The notes under the pieces were generated by a model. That model ran no database searches and was not told the origin of the DNA. It was given only the letters and a program-made list of their open reading frames with translations. A program made the position numbers and the translations under genes. From assembly GCA_963575745.1 (NCBI GenBank), contig CAUYUJ010009779.1:1223679-1287678 (forward strand): a stretch of DNA of 64,000 bases. Direction: 5' to 3'. The stretch's first letter is position 1. The number at the start of each line of letters is the position of its first letter. Source of the stretch: Prorocentrum cordatum. Taxonomy: Eukaryota; Sar; Dinophyceae; Prorocentrales; Prorocentraceae. Below are positions 22,807-33,620 of the stretch, piece after piece.

Positions 22807-23814
22807 TCTCGAGCCGCGCCCAGCCGTCGCCACGAGAACCTCCAGAAATGCCCAAGCGCTTCCGACACGAAGACTTCGTCGACGTGATCGACGCCGCCGC
22901 CCTCGCCGCAGTCGTCGCCGTCGTCAACGGTGCGTTCTGACTGGTGGTGCGTTCTGGGCCCACGTCGTCGCGGCCCTTTGCCTGTCCAGCCGTCGCCGAA
23001 GCGAATCCCGAAGAGGCGACGACAGCGCCCCGCAATCCCCCCCCGAAAGATGCCTCACGATCGACTACGGCCGACGGTGTCGTCGGTGTCGCCACCGCCG
23101 CCTGCGCAGACGCCGCCGCCAGCCACGGCTTCGTCGCCGCGACGATCGGCTCCATACAAGAGCAACCCTGGGCAAGAGTGACCTCTGGTGCGCTGCACAT
23201 CATGGGGGCCGCGGAGGAGCAGAACCCACGCGCGCAGGCCAGTGCTGGACTGTGCTCGGGGGGGGCCTGTGAGCCTGTACCAGATGGGGAAACTCAAGGG
23301 CACTGAGGCCGCTACAACCCGGATCTCTACCAGGGTGCGTCCTGTGCACACCCTCGAGGCGAACACGGCGCTGGCGACGAGGACCCTCCAGGAGACCCAG
23401 AAAGGCGAAATCCAGCGAAGGGCAGCGGTGTGGGTACCTCTTCCTCCCCTTGCCAGGTGGCCACCCTGGCGAAGGGACACTCTTACGACGGGCGAAGACA
23501 AAGCCGTCGCAGCTCCGGCGTCGGCCACCGGGGCGCCTCGGCACCGCGGCGGGCCGGCGCGCCGCTGCCAACGCGGCGCCCGCGGCCGCCGGGGGGCAAA
23601 AGGCGCGGGCACCAGCGGCGCAAGCCTCTCTCTGTGGGGCGCCGCCGGCGACGAGCGGCGGCGACAACGATGAGCGGCGGCAGGGACGACGGCGGCGGCG
23701 GCGGCAACGGCGAGGAGCGGCGGCGCGGACGCGCGGCGGCGGCCCCGGCGACAACGACGACGACGAGCAGCGAGAACTGAGGCCGCGACGACGACGAGCG
23801 GCGGTGGCGGCGAG

Positions 23815-23846
<32 letters not shown>

Positions 23847-24458
23847 CGACGTCGTCGACGACGACGACGCGATTCAAAGTTTTCGCCATGTTGGGCATCT
23901 GAGAGCCCACGGAAGATCCAGAGGCCGATGCTGACTGGATCTTGGTCCGCTCCAGAGAGGGCACCGGCGGCGTCGGCGGCCGAGAGGACGCCCAGAGAGG
24001 AGAAGGGGCCTGCCGGTGGTGTCGCTCCTTCTCTCCGAGGAGGAGACGGTCCTGGTCTGGATCGAACCGCGAGATTGGATCGGGTCGAAAACGGACCGCA
24101 CCGCCAACGACTCGTCCCGAATCGGAAGGAAATCGCACCGCTTCGCCCGGCCCCGGCTGGCTGCGGCCGATGCTGGTGAATCGAGCTGAATCGGAACCGC
24201 AGCCCTGGCTGGCGAATCCACTGGGATCTTGGGCTTACTCTGGATCCCTTAATCACTGACCCCCCCTAAAAACTGGAACCCCCTTTCCTTCGCGACATAA
24301 TTTTCTGGACCCCCTCCCGCAAAGTGGGCTTTAATATTCCGGACCCCCCCTGCCAGCAACATTGCGAGCGCGATCGTTCATGACGGTGGCTTGGGGATAA
24401 CGGTGACGATAAGTAGACGCCGTTGCCAACGTGAAGTTGGACCACACTGTTGAGGAGC
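22807..24458. other. GC-rich DNA without a recognisable gene
   Basis: Contains degenerate CGGCGG/CGACGA triplets at 23500-23870. A CCCTGGGCAAGAGTGACCT phrase at 23164 recurs, slightly changed, at 45136. Open frames on both strands are composition artefacts. Confidence 0.45.
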
Positions 24459-24640
24459 GTGATGGGAGCAAGGGCTGGGTATCCATGTTCCCCCCCACAG
24501 AGTTTCTGCGAGATGCACGGAACCTCACGATGATGATGATGCTGCTGATGATGGGAGCAAGGGCTGGGTATCCATGTTCCCCCCCACAGAGTTTCTGCGA
24601 GATGCACGGAACCTCACGATGATGATGATGCTGCTGATGA
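24459..24640. repeat. Tandem duplication, 2 x about 91 bp
   Basis: Two nearly identical copies of a unit running GGAGCAAGGGCTGGGTATCC ... GGAACCTCACGATGATGAT. The second runs into the GAT array. Confidence 0.9.
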
Positions 24641-24687
24641 TGATGATGATCATGATGATCATGATGATGATGATGTTGATGATGATC

Positions 24688-24774
<87 letters not shown>

Positions 24775-24775
24775 G
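24619..24775. repeat. GAT microsatellite
   Basis: About 50 GAT units with a few GATCAT and TTGAT interruptions; frames give poly-Met, poly-His or poly-Asp. Confidence 0.95.
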
Positions 24776-25037
24776 TTAGTACGCCGCGGGCTGGTGGTCA
24801 CGAGCACGAGCATGGAGCATGTCGCGTGCGTAAGGGTGGTGTCAAATTGCATGCTCATAGGGCGCCCTAATAAACCAGACCCCCCCCCCCCGAACGTCGG
24901 CTTCAAAACAACGCCTTAATGAACCCGACCGCCTGCCTCCCCAAAAGGCGCCTTAAAAACCCAGACCCGGGGGACGATTATCAAGGGATCCGGAGTAGGT
25001 CGGAAATATCAAAAGATGACCAACAATACTTAACAAA

Positions 25038-25229
25038 TACAGTCACCAGCCTGACCTAAGGAACGATCAATAAGGAACGAAGCCCGTTTTTATCCCAAGG
25101 AATAATAACGCATAAGAAACGATAAATAATAAATAACGCAAAAGGAACTGTCAAAAACGCATGCATACCTAAGGAACGACCGAGCCCCTTTTGAAAAGCA
25201 CGTGTTCCTTTTTCAAGCCGCTCACTGTA
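25038..25229. mobile_element. TIR element G1 (family G), inside A6
   Basis: 192 bp. Arms TACAGTCACCAGCCTGA and the complement of TACAGTGAGCGGCTTGA. The core repeats AAGGAACGA and AATAACGCATAAG phrases. G2 at 43577-43767 is about 85-90% similar by eye. The flanking DNA on both sides matches the interior of family A, so G1 appears inserted in A6. No clear target duplication. Confidence 0.78.
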
Positions 25230-25293
25230 GGCCCACGACTCTTTTTTTACTATTTTTGAATATTCCCCCTGTAGAGGGACAGATCCGACTTAA
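25230..25293. mobile_element. Right part of TIR element A6 (family A)
   Basis: Ends TTCCCCCTGTAGAGGGACAG then ATCCGACTTAA, the family A right arm. A-like interior (AAATATCAAAAGATGACC) lies left of G1 at about 24997-25037. The left arm itself is not recognisable. Confidence 0.6.
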
Positions 25294-25463
25294 TCGTAGC
25301 CGACCCTGGGAGGCCCGCGGTCTCTGCGCACGACGGCCCACCTGCGTCGCCGGCCAAAACTGGGGCACGCGGCGGTCGGGAGGCGAGGCTGTCTGAGCGA
25401 GAAAGCGGCACCCCCGGGCTTGCTTGGAGAGGGCACGCGAGAGGACACGAGGCCCCTCCGAGG

Positions 25464-25636
25464 TAAAACGACGCGAAGATCGGGACAAAATCGGATCGGG
25501 ATAATTCGAAATCTCTGAGAATCGGCGGGTTTGGAGGATGTATTGGGCGCCGCGGCCGCTCCAAAGCGTTCTGGAACGCTCTGAGAGCGCTCCGGAACGC
25601 TCTGGAGCGATTTATCCCGATCCTAGCCCTGTATTA
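25464..25636. mobile_element. TIR element D1 (family D)
   Basis: 173 bp, TAAAACGACG...CTGTATTA. The perfect 5-bp duplication CGAGG is at 25459-25463 and 25637-25641. The core has ATCGGATCGGGATAA, a GCGCCGCGGCCGC box, and two GAGCGxTCCGGAACGCTC palindromes, then TTATCCCGAT. With its flanks it reads G/GTAAAACG...TTACGAG/G, an intron-like GT-AG frame. Confidence 0.87.
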
Positions 25637-25769
25637 CGAGGGTCACACCTGCCACAGGAATGCGAGGAGGCATGGGTCGCGAGGCACAGGACACGAGGGC
25701 ACCCTGGATCTGGCAGGGTCGACCTACTGATCAGGGCCGAGGGTAGCCCGGACGAGGCAACAGCGGGGG

Positions 25770-26401
25770 GCTCAGTGGGCCCCGGAAACGGCAGGGCCGT
25801 TTTTTCACCGTTTCCGGAAAAGTGCCCCTTCGGGAGCGGCCAAGAGGGGGGTGTCCAAGAGGGGGGGGTGCAAATCATGACCGGCGACATGTGCGCGGCC
25901 CAGCGGGGGGGCCAGGGACGTAATGAAATGAGAAGAGGCTCCATGAAATCTGAGGAGATATCATGGCCCACGCCATAATATCCACCCCCCCTAGTCATCA
26001 CCCCCCTCTTTTCCGCCCCCGATCCCTTGAACATGGAAACGGCAAAAAACAACGGCGAGCGGAAACGGCAACAAAAACGGCTCCAGGGTTGGAACCGGAG
26101 CGAGAACCCGTGTAAAAGAACGGCGACGGAACTGGTAAATAGACGGCGTCGGAACCGGCCAAATCAGCGCCCCTCAAACGGGGACTCCACTAACGGGCAC
26201 TTTGCCCAGTGACCCAGCGAACCCAACCCTTCCCGAGGCGGGCAACGCTGCATTGCCAGAAAGAGCCCCTAAAGTGGCAACTTTCGGCAAAATTGCACAG
26301 TATCCGTCAGTAAGTACCCGTTACGGTGCCGTTGACCAAGAACTGGCAAAGCGGAACCGGTAACAAAAACGGCCCTCTCGTTTCCAGGGCCCGCTACGAG
26401 C
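25770..26401. mobile_element. TIR element N2 (family N), hosting F1
   Basis: Arms GCTCAGTGGGCCCCGGAAAC and the complement of GCTCGTAGCGGGCCCTGG. The body is the inverse of N1 with an extra stretch at about 26175-26350. Flanks CGGGGG and GGGGGG are a weak duplication. F1 interrupts it at 25830-26022. Confidence 0.8.
25830..26022. mobile_element. TIR element F1 (family F), nested in N2
   Basis: 193 bp. Arms TCGGGAGCGGCCAAGAGGGG and the complement of TCGGGGGCGGAAAAGAGGGG. Flanks CCCCT (25825-25829) and TCCCT (26023-26027). N1 has the uninterrupted counterpart with a single TCCCT, so this is an insertion with a 5-bp duplication, one base since mutated. Confidence 0.9.
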
Positions 26402-26584
26402 GGGGGGCGCCCGGAGGGGGCGCAGCGGGCGCGCCGAGCGAGGCCGAGCGCCGTCCCCCCCCCCGGGGCCAGGCGGGGAGCAGGGGCAGGGGCAGCAGGC
26501 CAGCGGCGGCGGGCGGCGGGCACCGCGGGTGGAGGCGCGGGGCGTGGCCGGGAGAGCGCGGCTCTGGACACCCGTAGTGGGTAC

Positions 26585-26755
26585 CGAAAGAATGGGTACA
26601 ATGCCCAACAACAAATGTTGTCCCAAAACCAGCAGCGGCCGCTGTTGGGCAGGCGGCCTTCTGTCTCGAATGGGCACAGGCCGCGGCGGCGTGGACAGCG
26701 AATCCTGTTCAGAATGAACAGGAACTGCTGCTGGGCATCGTACCCATTCTTTCCG
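26585..26755. mobile_element. Candidate TIR element S1 (single copy)
   Basis: CGAAAGAATGGGTACAATGCCC at the left is matched by the complement of the right end CGTACCCATTCTTTCCG over about 22 bp. No target duplication or second copy was seen. Confidence 0.5.
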
Positions 26756-26804
26756 TGCTCTCGGGCGTCCATAGCGGTTCGAGAGCACGAGCGCCCTCGT
26801 TGGT

Positions 26805-26834
26805 GTCCGCTCCATGGGAGCCTGCGCGGCCCCC
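26805..26834. repeat. 30-bp direct repeat, left of D2
   Basis: GTCCGCTCCATGGGAGCC... to GGCCCCC; abuts D2 and matches 27008-27037 at 29 of 30 bases. Confidence 0.9.
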
Positions 26835-27007
26835 TAAAACGACGCGAAGATCGGGACAAAATCGGATCGGGATAACTCGAAATCTCTGAGAATCGGCGGG
26901 TTTGGCAGACGTATTGGGCGCCGCGGCCGCTCCAGAGCGTTCCGGAACGCTCTGAGAGCGCTCCGGAACGCTCTGGAGCGATTTATCCCGATCCCAGCCC
27001 TGTTTTA
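26835..27007. mobile_element. TIR element D2 (family D) in a 30-bp duplication
   Basis: 173 bp, TAAAACGACG...CCTGTTTTA, about 95% identical to D1 by eye. It is bounded exactly by two 30-bp direct repeats instead of the 5-bp duplication of D1. Confidence 0.9.
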
Positions 27008-27037
27008 GTCCGTTCCATGGGAGCCTGCGCGGCCCCC
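27008..27037. repeat. 30-bp direct repeat, right of D2
   Basis: GTCCGTTCCATGGGAGCC... to GGCCCCC, directly after the right end of D2. Confidence 0.9.
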
Positions 27038-27305
27038 GGCGCTGTCCAATTCGGGCCTGCTTTGGACCGGATTTGGAACAAATGTGGCCCGGATTTGGAC
27101 CAGAGTTGGACTGGATTCGCGGGGACTGGGAGAACGAGGAGGGGAGGGGGAGCAGGAGGGGAGAGGAGGAGCAGGAGGATGGGCCAAATGTCGTCCCCAT
27201 GCGGTCCAAATGCAGGAAAAGCTGATTTCAGTGTCGCTTCCCAAGGCTCCCATGAACAGACATCGAAGCCGTCGCCTTGTGTTCGAGTCCCAATGCTGAC
27301 TACGT

Positions 27306-27454
27306 ACCAGACCACCCCTACCCAACCCGAAGGCCCTCGAATTTCGGTTTGGGGGGGTAGGGGTTCCATCTGTGTATTTTCGACGTTCCGCGACCCCCCC
27401 CACTGGAAATGGATGGCAAATTGAGGCCTTCGGGTTGGGTTAAGGTGGTTTGGT
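27306..27454. mobile_element. TIR element Q2 (family Q)
   Basis: 149 bp. Ends ACCAGACCACCCCTACCCAA and the complement of ACCAAACCACCTTAACCCAA; the inverted repeat continues through CCCGAAGGCC to about 34 bp. Second copy Q1 at 1837-1982. Target duplication not clear. Confidence 0.72.
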
Positions 27455-27930
27455 GGGTGGTGAAATCCCCCATGGAGGTGCCCATGACAAAGGACAGTCA
27501 AGGTGGAGAGCCCTCACGAGCCCAAACACGGGGAGCAATCAAGTACATCACCAAATCCAGGGACGTTGTTTAACATCCCGTGTCAGCTACATGAGAGATG
27601 AACTTGGAGCTCGCCCTTGTAAGGGGGGCTCAGACAAATACCCATCGGTCGGAAGAAGCAGGTAGAAACACGATAGAGGAAAGAGGAACATATATTGGGT
27701 GTCCGCCCGCCGTCAAAAATAAGGGAACAGGTGAAGCCGATCGACCATTGAAGTAGGAAGGCGCTTCAAGTAGATTGAAGATGGGAATCCAGAAATGCCT
27801 ACTTTCAACGACCGATGGGCACACCGGAGTTGTTGCTCCCTGGACCTCTCCTGGGGCGCGCCCTGACCACGAATCCGGGGCGAATCCGCTCTCGACCACG
27901 AGTTGAGCAGGGACCGACCGTCCCGGCATT
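27455..27930. other. No gene seen
   Basis: Unique-looking DNA of moderate GC; no frame is convincing. Confidence 0.4.
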
Positions 27931-28111
27931 CCTATAGCCCTACCACGATATATTCTTGGAACCCCAAACAATGTTCGAATCGCATGAACAATGTTCTTAG
28001 AACATTAACCCGATGTGATAAAACAAGACAGGCTCCGCCAGAAATGTTCTAAGAGCATGTCGTGGAGACCACAGAACAGGTTGTCATAACATTGTTTGGT
28101 AGGGCTATAGG
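27931..28111. mobile_element. Candidate TIR element P1 (single copy)
   Basis: CCTATAGCCCTACCA at the left and TGGTAGGGCTATAGG at the right are perfect inverted repeats; AACAATGTT motifs recur just inside. No target duplication was found. Confidence 0.6.
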
Positions 28112-28471
28112 CGAGCCAGGACGCTTCGCCACTGCTTGAACGAGAGCCCGCCACGGGGCCCGAAAAGGCAGAAACGATGGAGACGGATACGTGCTTGCGT
28201 TCTCTCGGCTGCGAGCCCAGGGGTAGACCAAGAGGTGGCAGGCCTTGACAGAAGGCGGCGGAGCTTCCCAAGGACCCTCGGGCATCAGGGTCTCTTGGGA
28301 GTCTTGAGTCAAAGCGGAGGAAGTATCGAACGGGAGCGTCGTTGTCTGCAGGAGGTCCTGAGGCGGGAGCGCTGGCCCTGAGGTGAAAAACAATAAGTAT
28401 CGATCGGGAGTGCCGATGTTGTCGGAACGTCGGCTCGGGGGGGCGAGGGCTTTCCGAAGAGCCGCCTCTGT

Positions 28472-28633
28472 TGAAGGGGCCCTGGGACACACAAATAAAT
28501 ACACACAAAAAATGATTCCCCATATTTTCCCATGTTTTCTGGGTGTTCGTCTTCCCCCCCACTTCCCATACTTGTTTCCATCTTTTCCTGGGAATCGACG
28601 ATGAAGTGTGTCTGTGTGTTCCTTCCCTCCTGA
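28472..28633. mobile_element. TIR element H3 (family H)
   Basis: 162 bp, TGAAGGGGCCCTGGGACACA...TTCCCTCCTGA. Perfect 5-bp duplication TCTGT at 28467-28471 and 28634-28638. Confidence 0.9.
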
Positions 28634-28757
28634 TCTGTCTGGAGAGAAGGCCTGGGGGACGTTTCTCAAGGGCGGCTGGGCAGGCCCGCCCACGGTTTCG
28701 CCGCGGATTCGCCTCTTCCGAAACACGCCAGCACGTGCCCCGAGCGTCGACATGGTC

Positions 28758-29031
28758 TCTGCTGGGCCCGTTTGTCCACCACCGCCACCATAAGCTGGAG
28801 GGGGAGGAGTCCTCCTCCTCCCTCTCCTCCTCCTCCTCCTCCTCCTCCTCCTCCTCCTCCTCCTCCTCCTCCTCTTCCTCCTCCTCCTCCTCCTCCTCCT
28901 CTCCTCCTCCTCCTCCTCCCTCCTCCTCCTCCTCCTCCTCCTCCTCTCCTCCTCCTTTTCCTCCTCTTGTCCTCCCCCTCCTCCGCCTCCTCCTCCTCCT
29001 CCTCCTCCTCCTCCTCCTCCTCCTCCTCCTC

Positions 29032-29062
<31 letters not shown>

Positions 29063-29101
29063 TCCAACTTGTGGTGGTGGTGGTGGAAGACAGGGCCATC
29101 G
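28758..29101. mobile_element. TIR element T2 (family T) with internal CCT array
   Basis: Arms GCTGGGCCCGTTTGTCCACC... and the complement of GATGGCCCTGTCTTCCACC.... Duplication TGGTC at 28753-28757 and 29102-29106. The interior is about 240 bp of CCT repeats, whereas T1 has GGA, so the microsatellite lies in opposite orientation in the two copies. Confidence 0.8.
28803..29062. repeat. CCT microsatellite inside T2
   Basis: Long CCT tract with TCTTCC and TTTTCC interruptions. Confidence 0.93.
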
Positions 29102-29464
29102 TGGTCGAAACGCGAGGGGCGTCTGGGCACCGCCAGGCCAGCCGCCATCGCCGCGCCCCACACCAGTCCTGCAGGGGGGGAGGGGGGGGGCGGCACGCAG
29201 CCCTCCCGTGGCGCTGCCTCCACGGCGCGTCTCGACTCGGCAGGACGCCGCGTGCCAGGACCGAACCGCCGATGGATCACCGATGCCTCCGGCCGAAGCG
29301 CACTGCGTGCAGCACGGATGCGCCTCGAGTAGCGGAAGATCGCGCCTCTCTCCGTGCGAAGTGCGCCTACAGTAGGATCGTGCGGCGTCGGCGCGAACAC
29401 AGGCTGCTGACGCCGCGTTGTTCGTGCAGCTTTGGTTCAGTCGTCGCCCCGGTTGTGCAGCGTT

Positions 29465-29720
29465 TAGAGGCCTCCGAGATGGGGTCGGAGTACATGGTGT
29501 CGGAGGATCGCGCCGCATCGGCGATGCATCGGCGATGCATCAGCGATGCATCGGCGATGCATCGGCGATGCACCGACGATGCATCGCCGACGTCGGCTAC
29601 GCATCGGCGACGTCGGCGTGGAGAAACTCGGGCTCCGCATCGAGCCGCATCGGCGATGTATCGCCGATGCGGCGCGACCCTCCGACCCCATCTACTCCGA
29701 CCCCATTTGGGAGGCCTAGA
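29465..29720. mobile_element. Palindromic TIR element K1
   Basis: 256 bp with arms of about 65 bp: TAGAGGCCTCCGAGATGGGG ... TCGCGCCGCATCGGCGATG, mirrored on the right to ...GGCCTAGA. Perfect 5-bp duplication GCGTT at 29460-29464 and 29721-29725. Between the arms an 11-bp repeat GCATCGGCGAT, itself palindromic, occurs about seven times. Confidence 0.88.
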
Positions 29721-29886
29721 GCGTTGGCTTCTGTCGGGCCCAGTGACGTCGCCGTGTCCCTTGGTGCTTCCACGTCGCAGAATTTGACCTCGAATGCCTT
29801 CGCCAGTGCCGCCGGCGCGCCCACGCCGCGTGAGCCTGCCGTGTCGTCGCCTCCCTCGGCGCTCCCGCGCAGTCCCTCCTGGAAAG

Positions 29887-30256
29887 TCGGGAGCGGCCAA
29901 GAGGGGGGTGTCCTCCTGCTCCTCCTCCTCCTCCTCCTCCTCCTCCTCCTCCTCCTCCTCCTCCTCCTCCTCCTCCTCCTACTCCTCCCTCGTGCTCCTT
30001 CTTCTCCCCCTCCCCCTCCTCCTCCTCCTCCTCCTCCTCCTCCTCCTCCTCCTCCTCCTGCTAAAGAGGGGGGGGTCCTCCTGCTAAAGAGGGGGGGGTG
30101 CAAATCATGGCCGGCGGCATGTGCGCGGCCCCAGAGGGGGGGGGCCAGGGACGTATCGAAACAGGAAGAGGCGCCATGAAACCTGGGGAGATATCGTGGC
30201 CCCCGCCATGAGATCCACCCCCCCCTCGTCATCACCCCCCTCTTTGCCGCCCCCGA
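29887..30256. mobile_element. TIR element F2 (family F) expanded by a CCT array
   Basis: Arms TCGGGAGCGGCCAAGAGGGG and the complement of TCGGGGGCGGCAAAGAGGGG. Perfect duplication GAAAG at 29882-29886 and 30257-30261. Compared with F1 and F3 (193 bp) it holds about 150 bp of CCT repeats and a duplicated CTAAAGAGGGGGGG motif. Confidence 0.9.
29911..30060. repeat. CCT microsatellite inside F2
   Basis: CCT units interrupted by TACTCC and CTTCTTCTCC, absent from F1 and F3. Confidence 0.92.
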
Positions 30257-30389
30257 GAAAGGGGCTACTTCTCGCTCGGGCCGGGCCGCGCGGCGCGGGC
30301 ACCTTCTCGCGCCCCCTACGGGTTGCCACAGCTCGATCGGCGCCGCACCCTCCGAATCTTTGCCCGGCCCTCCCCCCTCCCTCCACGCG

Positions 30390-30553
30390 CACACACTCAC
30401 ACTCACACACACGCACACGCACACGCACACGCACACGCACACACACACACACACACACGCACGCACACGCACACGCACACGCACACGCACACGCACACGC
30501 ACACGCACACGCACACGCACACGCACACGCACACGCACACGCACGCACGAAAA
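30390..30553. repeat. CA / CACACG microsatellite
   Basis: ACACGC hexamers and CA dimers over about 160 bp; frames code Thr-His or Val-Arg runs. Confidence 0.95.
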
Positions 30554-30607
30554 CACAAACACAGACACACACAAACTTGTTTGGCGTCGCGGCATCTTGT
30601 CGACTCT

Positions 30608-30680
30608 TGCGAATCGACGCTAAATTGACGCTAATCGACGCTAAATCGACGCTACATCGACGCTAGCCGACGCTACATCG
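30608..30680. repeat. Short tandem repeat of an 11-13-bp unit
   Basis: Six to seven copies of ATCGACGCTAA / CGACGCTACATCG. Confidence 0.8.
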
Positions 30681-30839
30681 GCGCTCCCATCGACTCTCAG
30701 ACGCTGTTCGACGCGACGCCGAAAACGGAATCGAGAGGGGTACACCCGGCTCGCATGACTGGCCACCGAAGGAGACGCCAACACGGCAATTACGGTGCAC
30801 ACGAGCCGTCCGCAGAGACCGTTGACCCTGACGGGCCTG

Positions 30840-30976
30840 TCCTCGTCCTCCTCCTCGTCCTCGTCCTCCTCCTCCTCCTCGTCCTCGTCCTCCTCCTCCT
30901 CCTTGTCCTCCTCCGCCTCCTCCTCCTCGTCCTCCTCCTCCTCCTCCTCCTCCTCCTCCTCCTCCTCTTCTTCTTA
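30840..30976. repeat. CCT / CGTCCT microsatellite
   Basis: CCT with regular CGTCCT substitutions, ending in TTCTTCTTATTATTATTAG. Confidence 0.92.
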
Positions 30977-31019
30977 TTATTATTAGTAGTAATATTATTG
31001 TGATGCTTGTTTTTATGCT

Positions 31020-31306
31020 TATTATTCTTCTTCTTCTTCTTCTTCTTCTTAATATCATTCTTCTGAATATTTTTATTATTCTTCTTCTTCCTCCTCCTCC
31101 CCCTCACCCTCCTCCTCCTCCTCCTCCTCCTTCTCCTCCTCCTCCGCCTCTCCTCCTCCTCCTCCTCCTCCTCCTCCTCCTCCTCCTCCTCCTCCTCCTC
31201 CTCCTCCTCCTCCTCCTCCTCCTCCTCCTCCTCCTCCTCCTCCTCCTCCTCCTCCTCCTCCTCCTCCTCCTCCTCCTCCTCCTCCTTCCTCCTCCTCCTC
31301 CTCCGC
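31020..31306. repeat. TTC then CCT microsatellite
   Basis: TTC repeats (31024-31050), a short ATTATT stretch, then about 60 CCT units. Confidence 0.94.
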
Positions 31307-31424
31307 CTCCCGGCCAGCGGTCCTGCGAGGGCCACCGGTCCCCGGGCCCTCGGGGCGCCGCGGGCACCGCCGCGCATCGCAGCCCTGCGGCGGGTTTTGC
31401 AGAGGTGCTCGCGTTGCGGCTGCC

Positions 31425-31610
31425 ACGACCATGGACACCCTCACAGTGCTATCATCGAATTAAGCATGTGATTCAAATGTCGGGAAACTGTCGTGGGAAT
31501 GGTTAAAACCTGTTTTTGACATGTTTGAAACAATTCTAACACATGTTCTGGACACCTGGGAATTGTTTGGCAACATGCTTCCTCTCCATTGATCGTCCTC
31601 CACACTTCTC
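31425..31610. repeat. Diverged repeat shared with the 46.8-47.2 kb region
   Basis: GACCATGGACACCCTCACAG ... ATCATCGAATTAAGCATGTGAT and CATGCTTCCTCTCCATTGATCGTCCTCCA match 46825-46880 and 47172-47202. The part between is more divergent. Nature unknown. Confidence 0.55.
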
Positions 31611-32129
31611 GCGTCGGGAGAGGTACCCATGCCGTTGCCCGCGCCCCGATTTTTGCACTTTGTGGCCTCCTCGGACGCCCTCGTCGCAACCGCCGGGGTC
31701 GGATCGAGATGCTGGTCAGAACGCACCCTGGGAGAGGGGAATAGCGGTATTGGCACGGCTGGTTTTCCCAACGACGGGGGGTGTTTGGCCGTGTTCGGCC
31801 GCTGCTGGGATCCGCGCGGAAATACTAAAAAGATCGGGCGGGACTATCAATGGATGCCGAGGCGGATTAAGTCTGGCCTGACCTAACTTACATGTGCGTC
31901 ACAAATGCCTCAGGCGGCTTACGGGAATTCTGGATCCGGTCATCAATCGCCCAAACCACTGTCCGAACTGTAAACCACTTCTCAGCTAGGTCAAACCAGA
32001 TATCCGCCACCGTGCCTCCTGGCACGCTGGTGCGTGGAGGAATGCCAAGACCTGTCTGGTAGGATACTTTGAATTCGGATAAAAGACCCCATCCCCCTAA
32101 TCGCGGACTGTCGCGTGCATCCCCCCTAC

Positions 32130-32490
32130 TCACCGAAGCCACATCCTTTGTGCCCGCCCGAGGATGGTGCACCTCCAACATGGCAGTTCATGCATAGTCC
32201 CCCATCCCACGCGTGCCCGCTCGAAGAAGGTGCACTTCCCGCATGGCAGCCACTTTCTGAATCATCATGCCATACGCGCGTTTTCGCGGAACGTGCAATC
32301 CCCGCAAAACAACTGCTGCCCAGCCACCCCTGCCACGCGTACCCGCCCGAGGATGGTGCGGTTCCCGCATGACAACTAATGCCTGAACCCTCATTCCATG
32401 CGCGCCTGTTCGAGGACTGCGCCATGCCCGTTTGGGTGCTCCATCGTAGACGTTCCGTTCACGCGCACCCGCTCAAGGATCATGCACGCC
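32130..32490. repeat. Minisatellite, about 6 x 62 bp, degenerate
   Basis: Units carry CACGCGTGCCCGCTCGA, GGATGGTGC and TTCCCGCATGGCA. Frames on both strands encode the same repeated peptide pattern. Confidence 0.75.
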
Positions 32491-32715
32491 ACGCGTTCCC
32501 AGGCACCGCTCCCAAGCGCCCCAGGGCCGTCGAAGCCACGGTCCCTCGTTAAAAAACAACGGATACGCGCCCCGAGGTTACAAAACCACCCTCGCAGGCA
32601 ACCAAAGACACCACGATGGCCCAACATGCCTCGACGACGGTACGATGTGGCCCCGAGACGTCCGAAGAGTATCTGAAGACGGCCCAGAATGCCTCCACAA
32701 GGGCCCCAAATTAGT

Positions 32716-32759
32716 CTGGCGAAGGACCCAACCATATGCAGCTGTGAGTGCCGCAGTTG
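32716..32759. repeat. Shared left-flank block of minisatellite array 1
   Basis: CTGGCGAAGGACCCAACCAT... matches 35717-35760 at 38 of 44 positions; there the block lies just before array 2, here about 0.9 kb before array 1. Confidence 0.75.
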
Positions 32760-32869
32760 GGGCTACGAACCGCATGAAACGGGTGCGCCGACTTGCGCGG
32801 CGGGGTAAACAACGACAACGAAGACGACAGGCCGAATTACGAAAGACTGAGCGTGGGTGAGTCTGAACG

Positions 32870-33620
32870 CCAGTGAGTCTGAGTGTGAATGAGTCTGCGC
32901 GCGATTGAGTATGGTTGCACGAATGCGAGCGTGGTCGCGTATGCCGGACCCTGAGCACGAGTGATCTACGCCTGACCCTGAGCGCGCGTGACACTGGGCG
33001 TGGCCGCCTCAGGAAGCTTTCCCTGGAACCCCGACAACAACGCCCGCACGCCGCGACGCCTGTGTCGGCACGCTCCTCACGAGGATCGCGCCCGTTTCCT
33101 TCCCGTTGTTTTGTCTCCCCGTTTTTGCCCGCGCACGCCCACGTCCACGGCTGCGGGCGCGGCGCCGCACGGAGTCCCCGCGACGCGCGTTGGTCGCCCC
33201 GGAGGGGCCCCGGTGACGCGCGCGGGTCGTCCGCTGCGCGGAGCAGAGAGAGCTAGCTGGCTGGCTGATAACGGGCAAGGCTGCGGCCGCTGGGCAGAGC
33301 GCCGACGGGGGCGAGCGAGGCTCTGGGCAGAGCGCAGCGCGGAACTCCCGCGACGCGCGCTGGTCGCCCCGAGAGGATCCCAACGACGCGCGCGGGTCGC
33401 TCGCGGCACGAGGCCAAACAGTCAGACCGTCGAGAGACGGCGAGGCTCGGGCAGGCCGCTCCTCAGGCCAAGCCTCGCGGATAAACTCGGTAAAGCTCCG
33501 CTCCCTGGCGAAGGCCGCCGCATCCCTCCTGCACCGTTTCGTGCGCGTGGCAAACTGCTCCAGCTGTTTCCGCAAGCCTTCCGGCGGCCTTGCCAGAAAG
33601 AACTCGATGCAAACTGCGCC
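32870..33620. other. No gene seen
   Basis: Between the shared block and array 1. 32860-32990 has recurring GAGTCTGxxxGTGA phrases; 33160-33420 repeats GACGCGCGxxGGTCG twice or more. Nothing coding is recognised. Confidence 0.4.

Noticed and set aside
24531-24775. Poly-His or poly-Met protein in the GAT block
   Set aside because: Microsatellite translation; no flanking domain.
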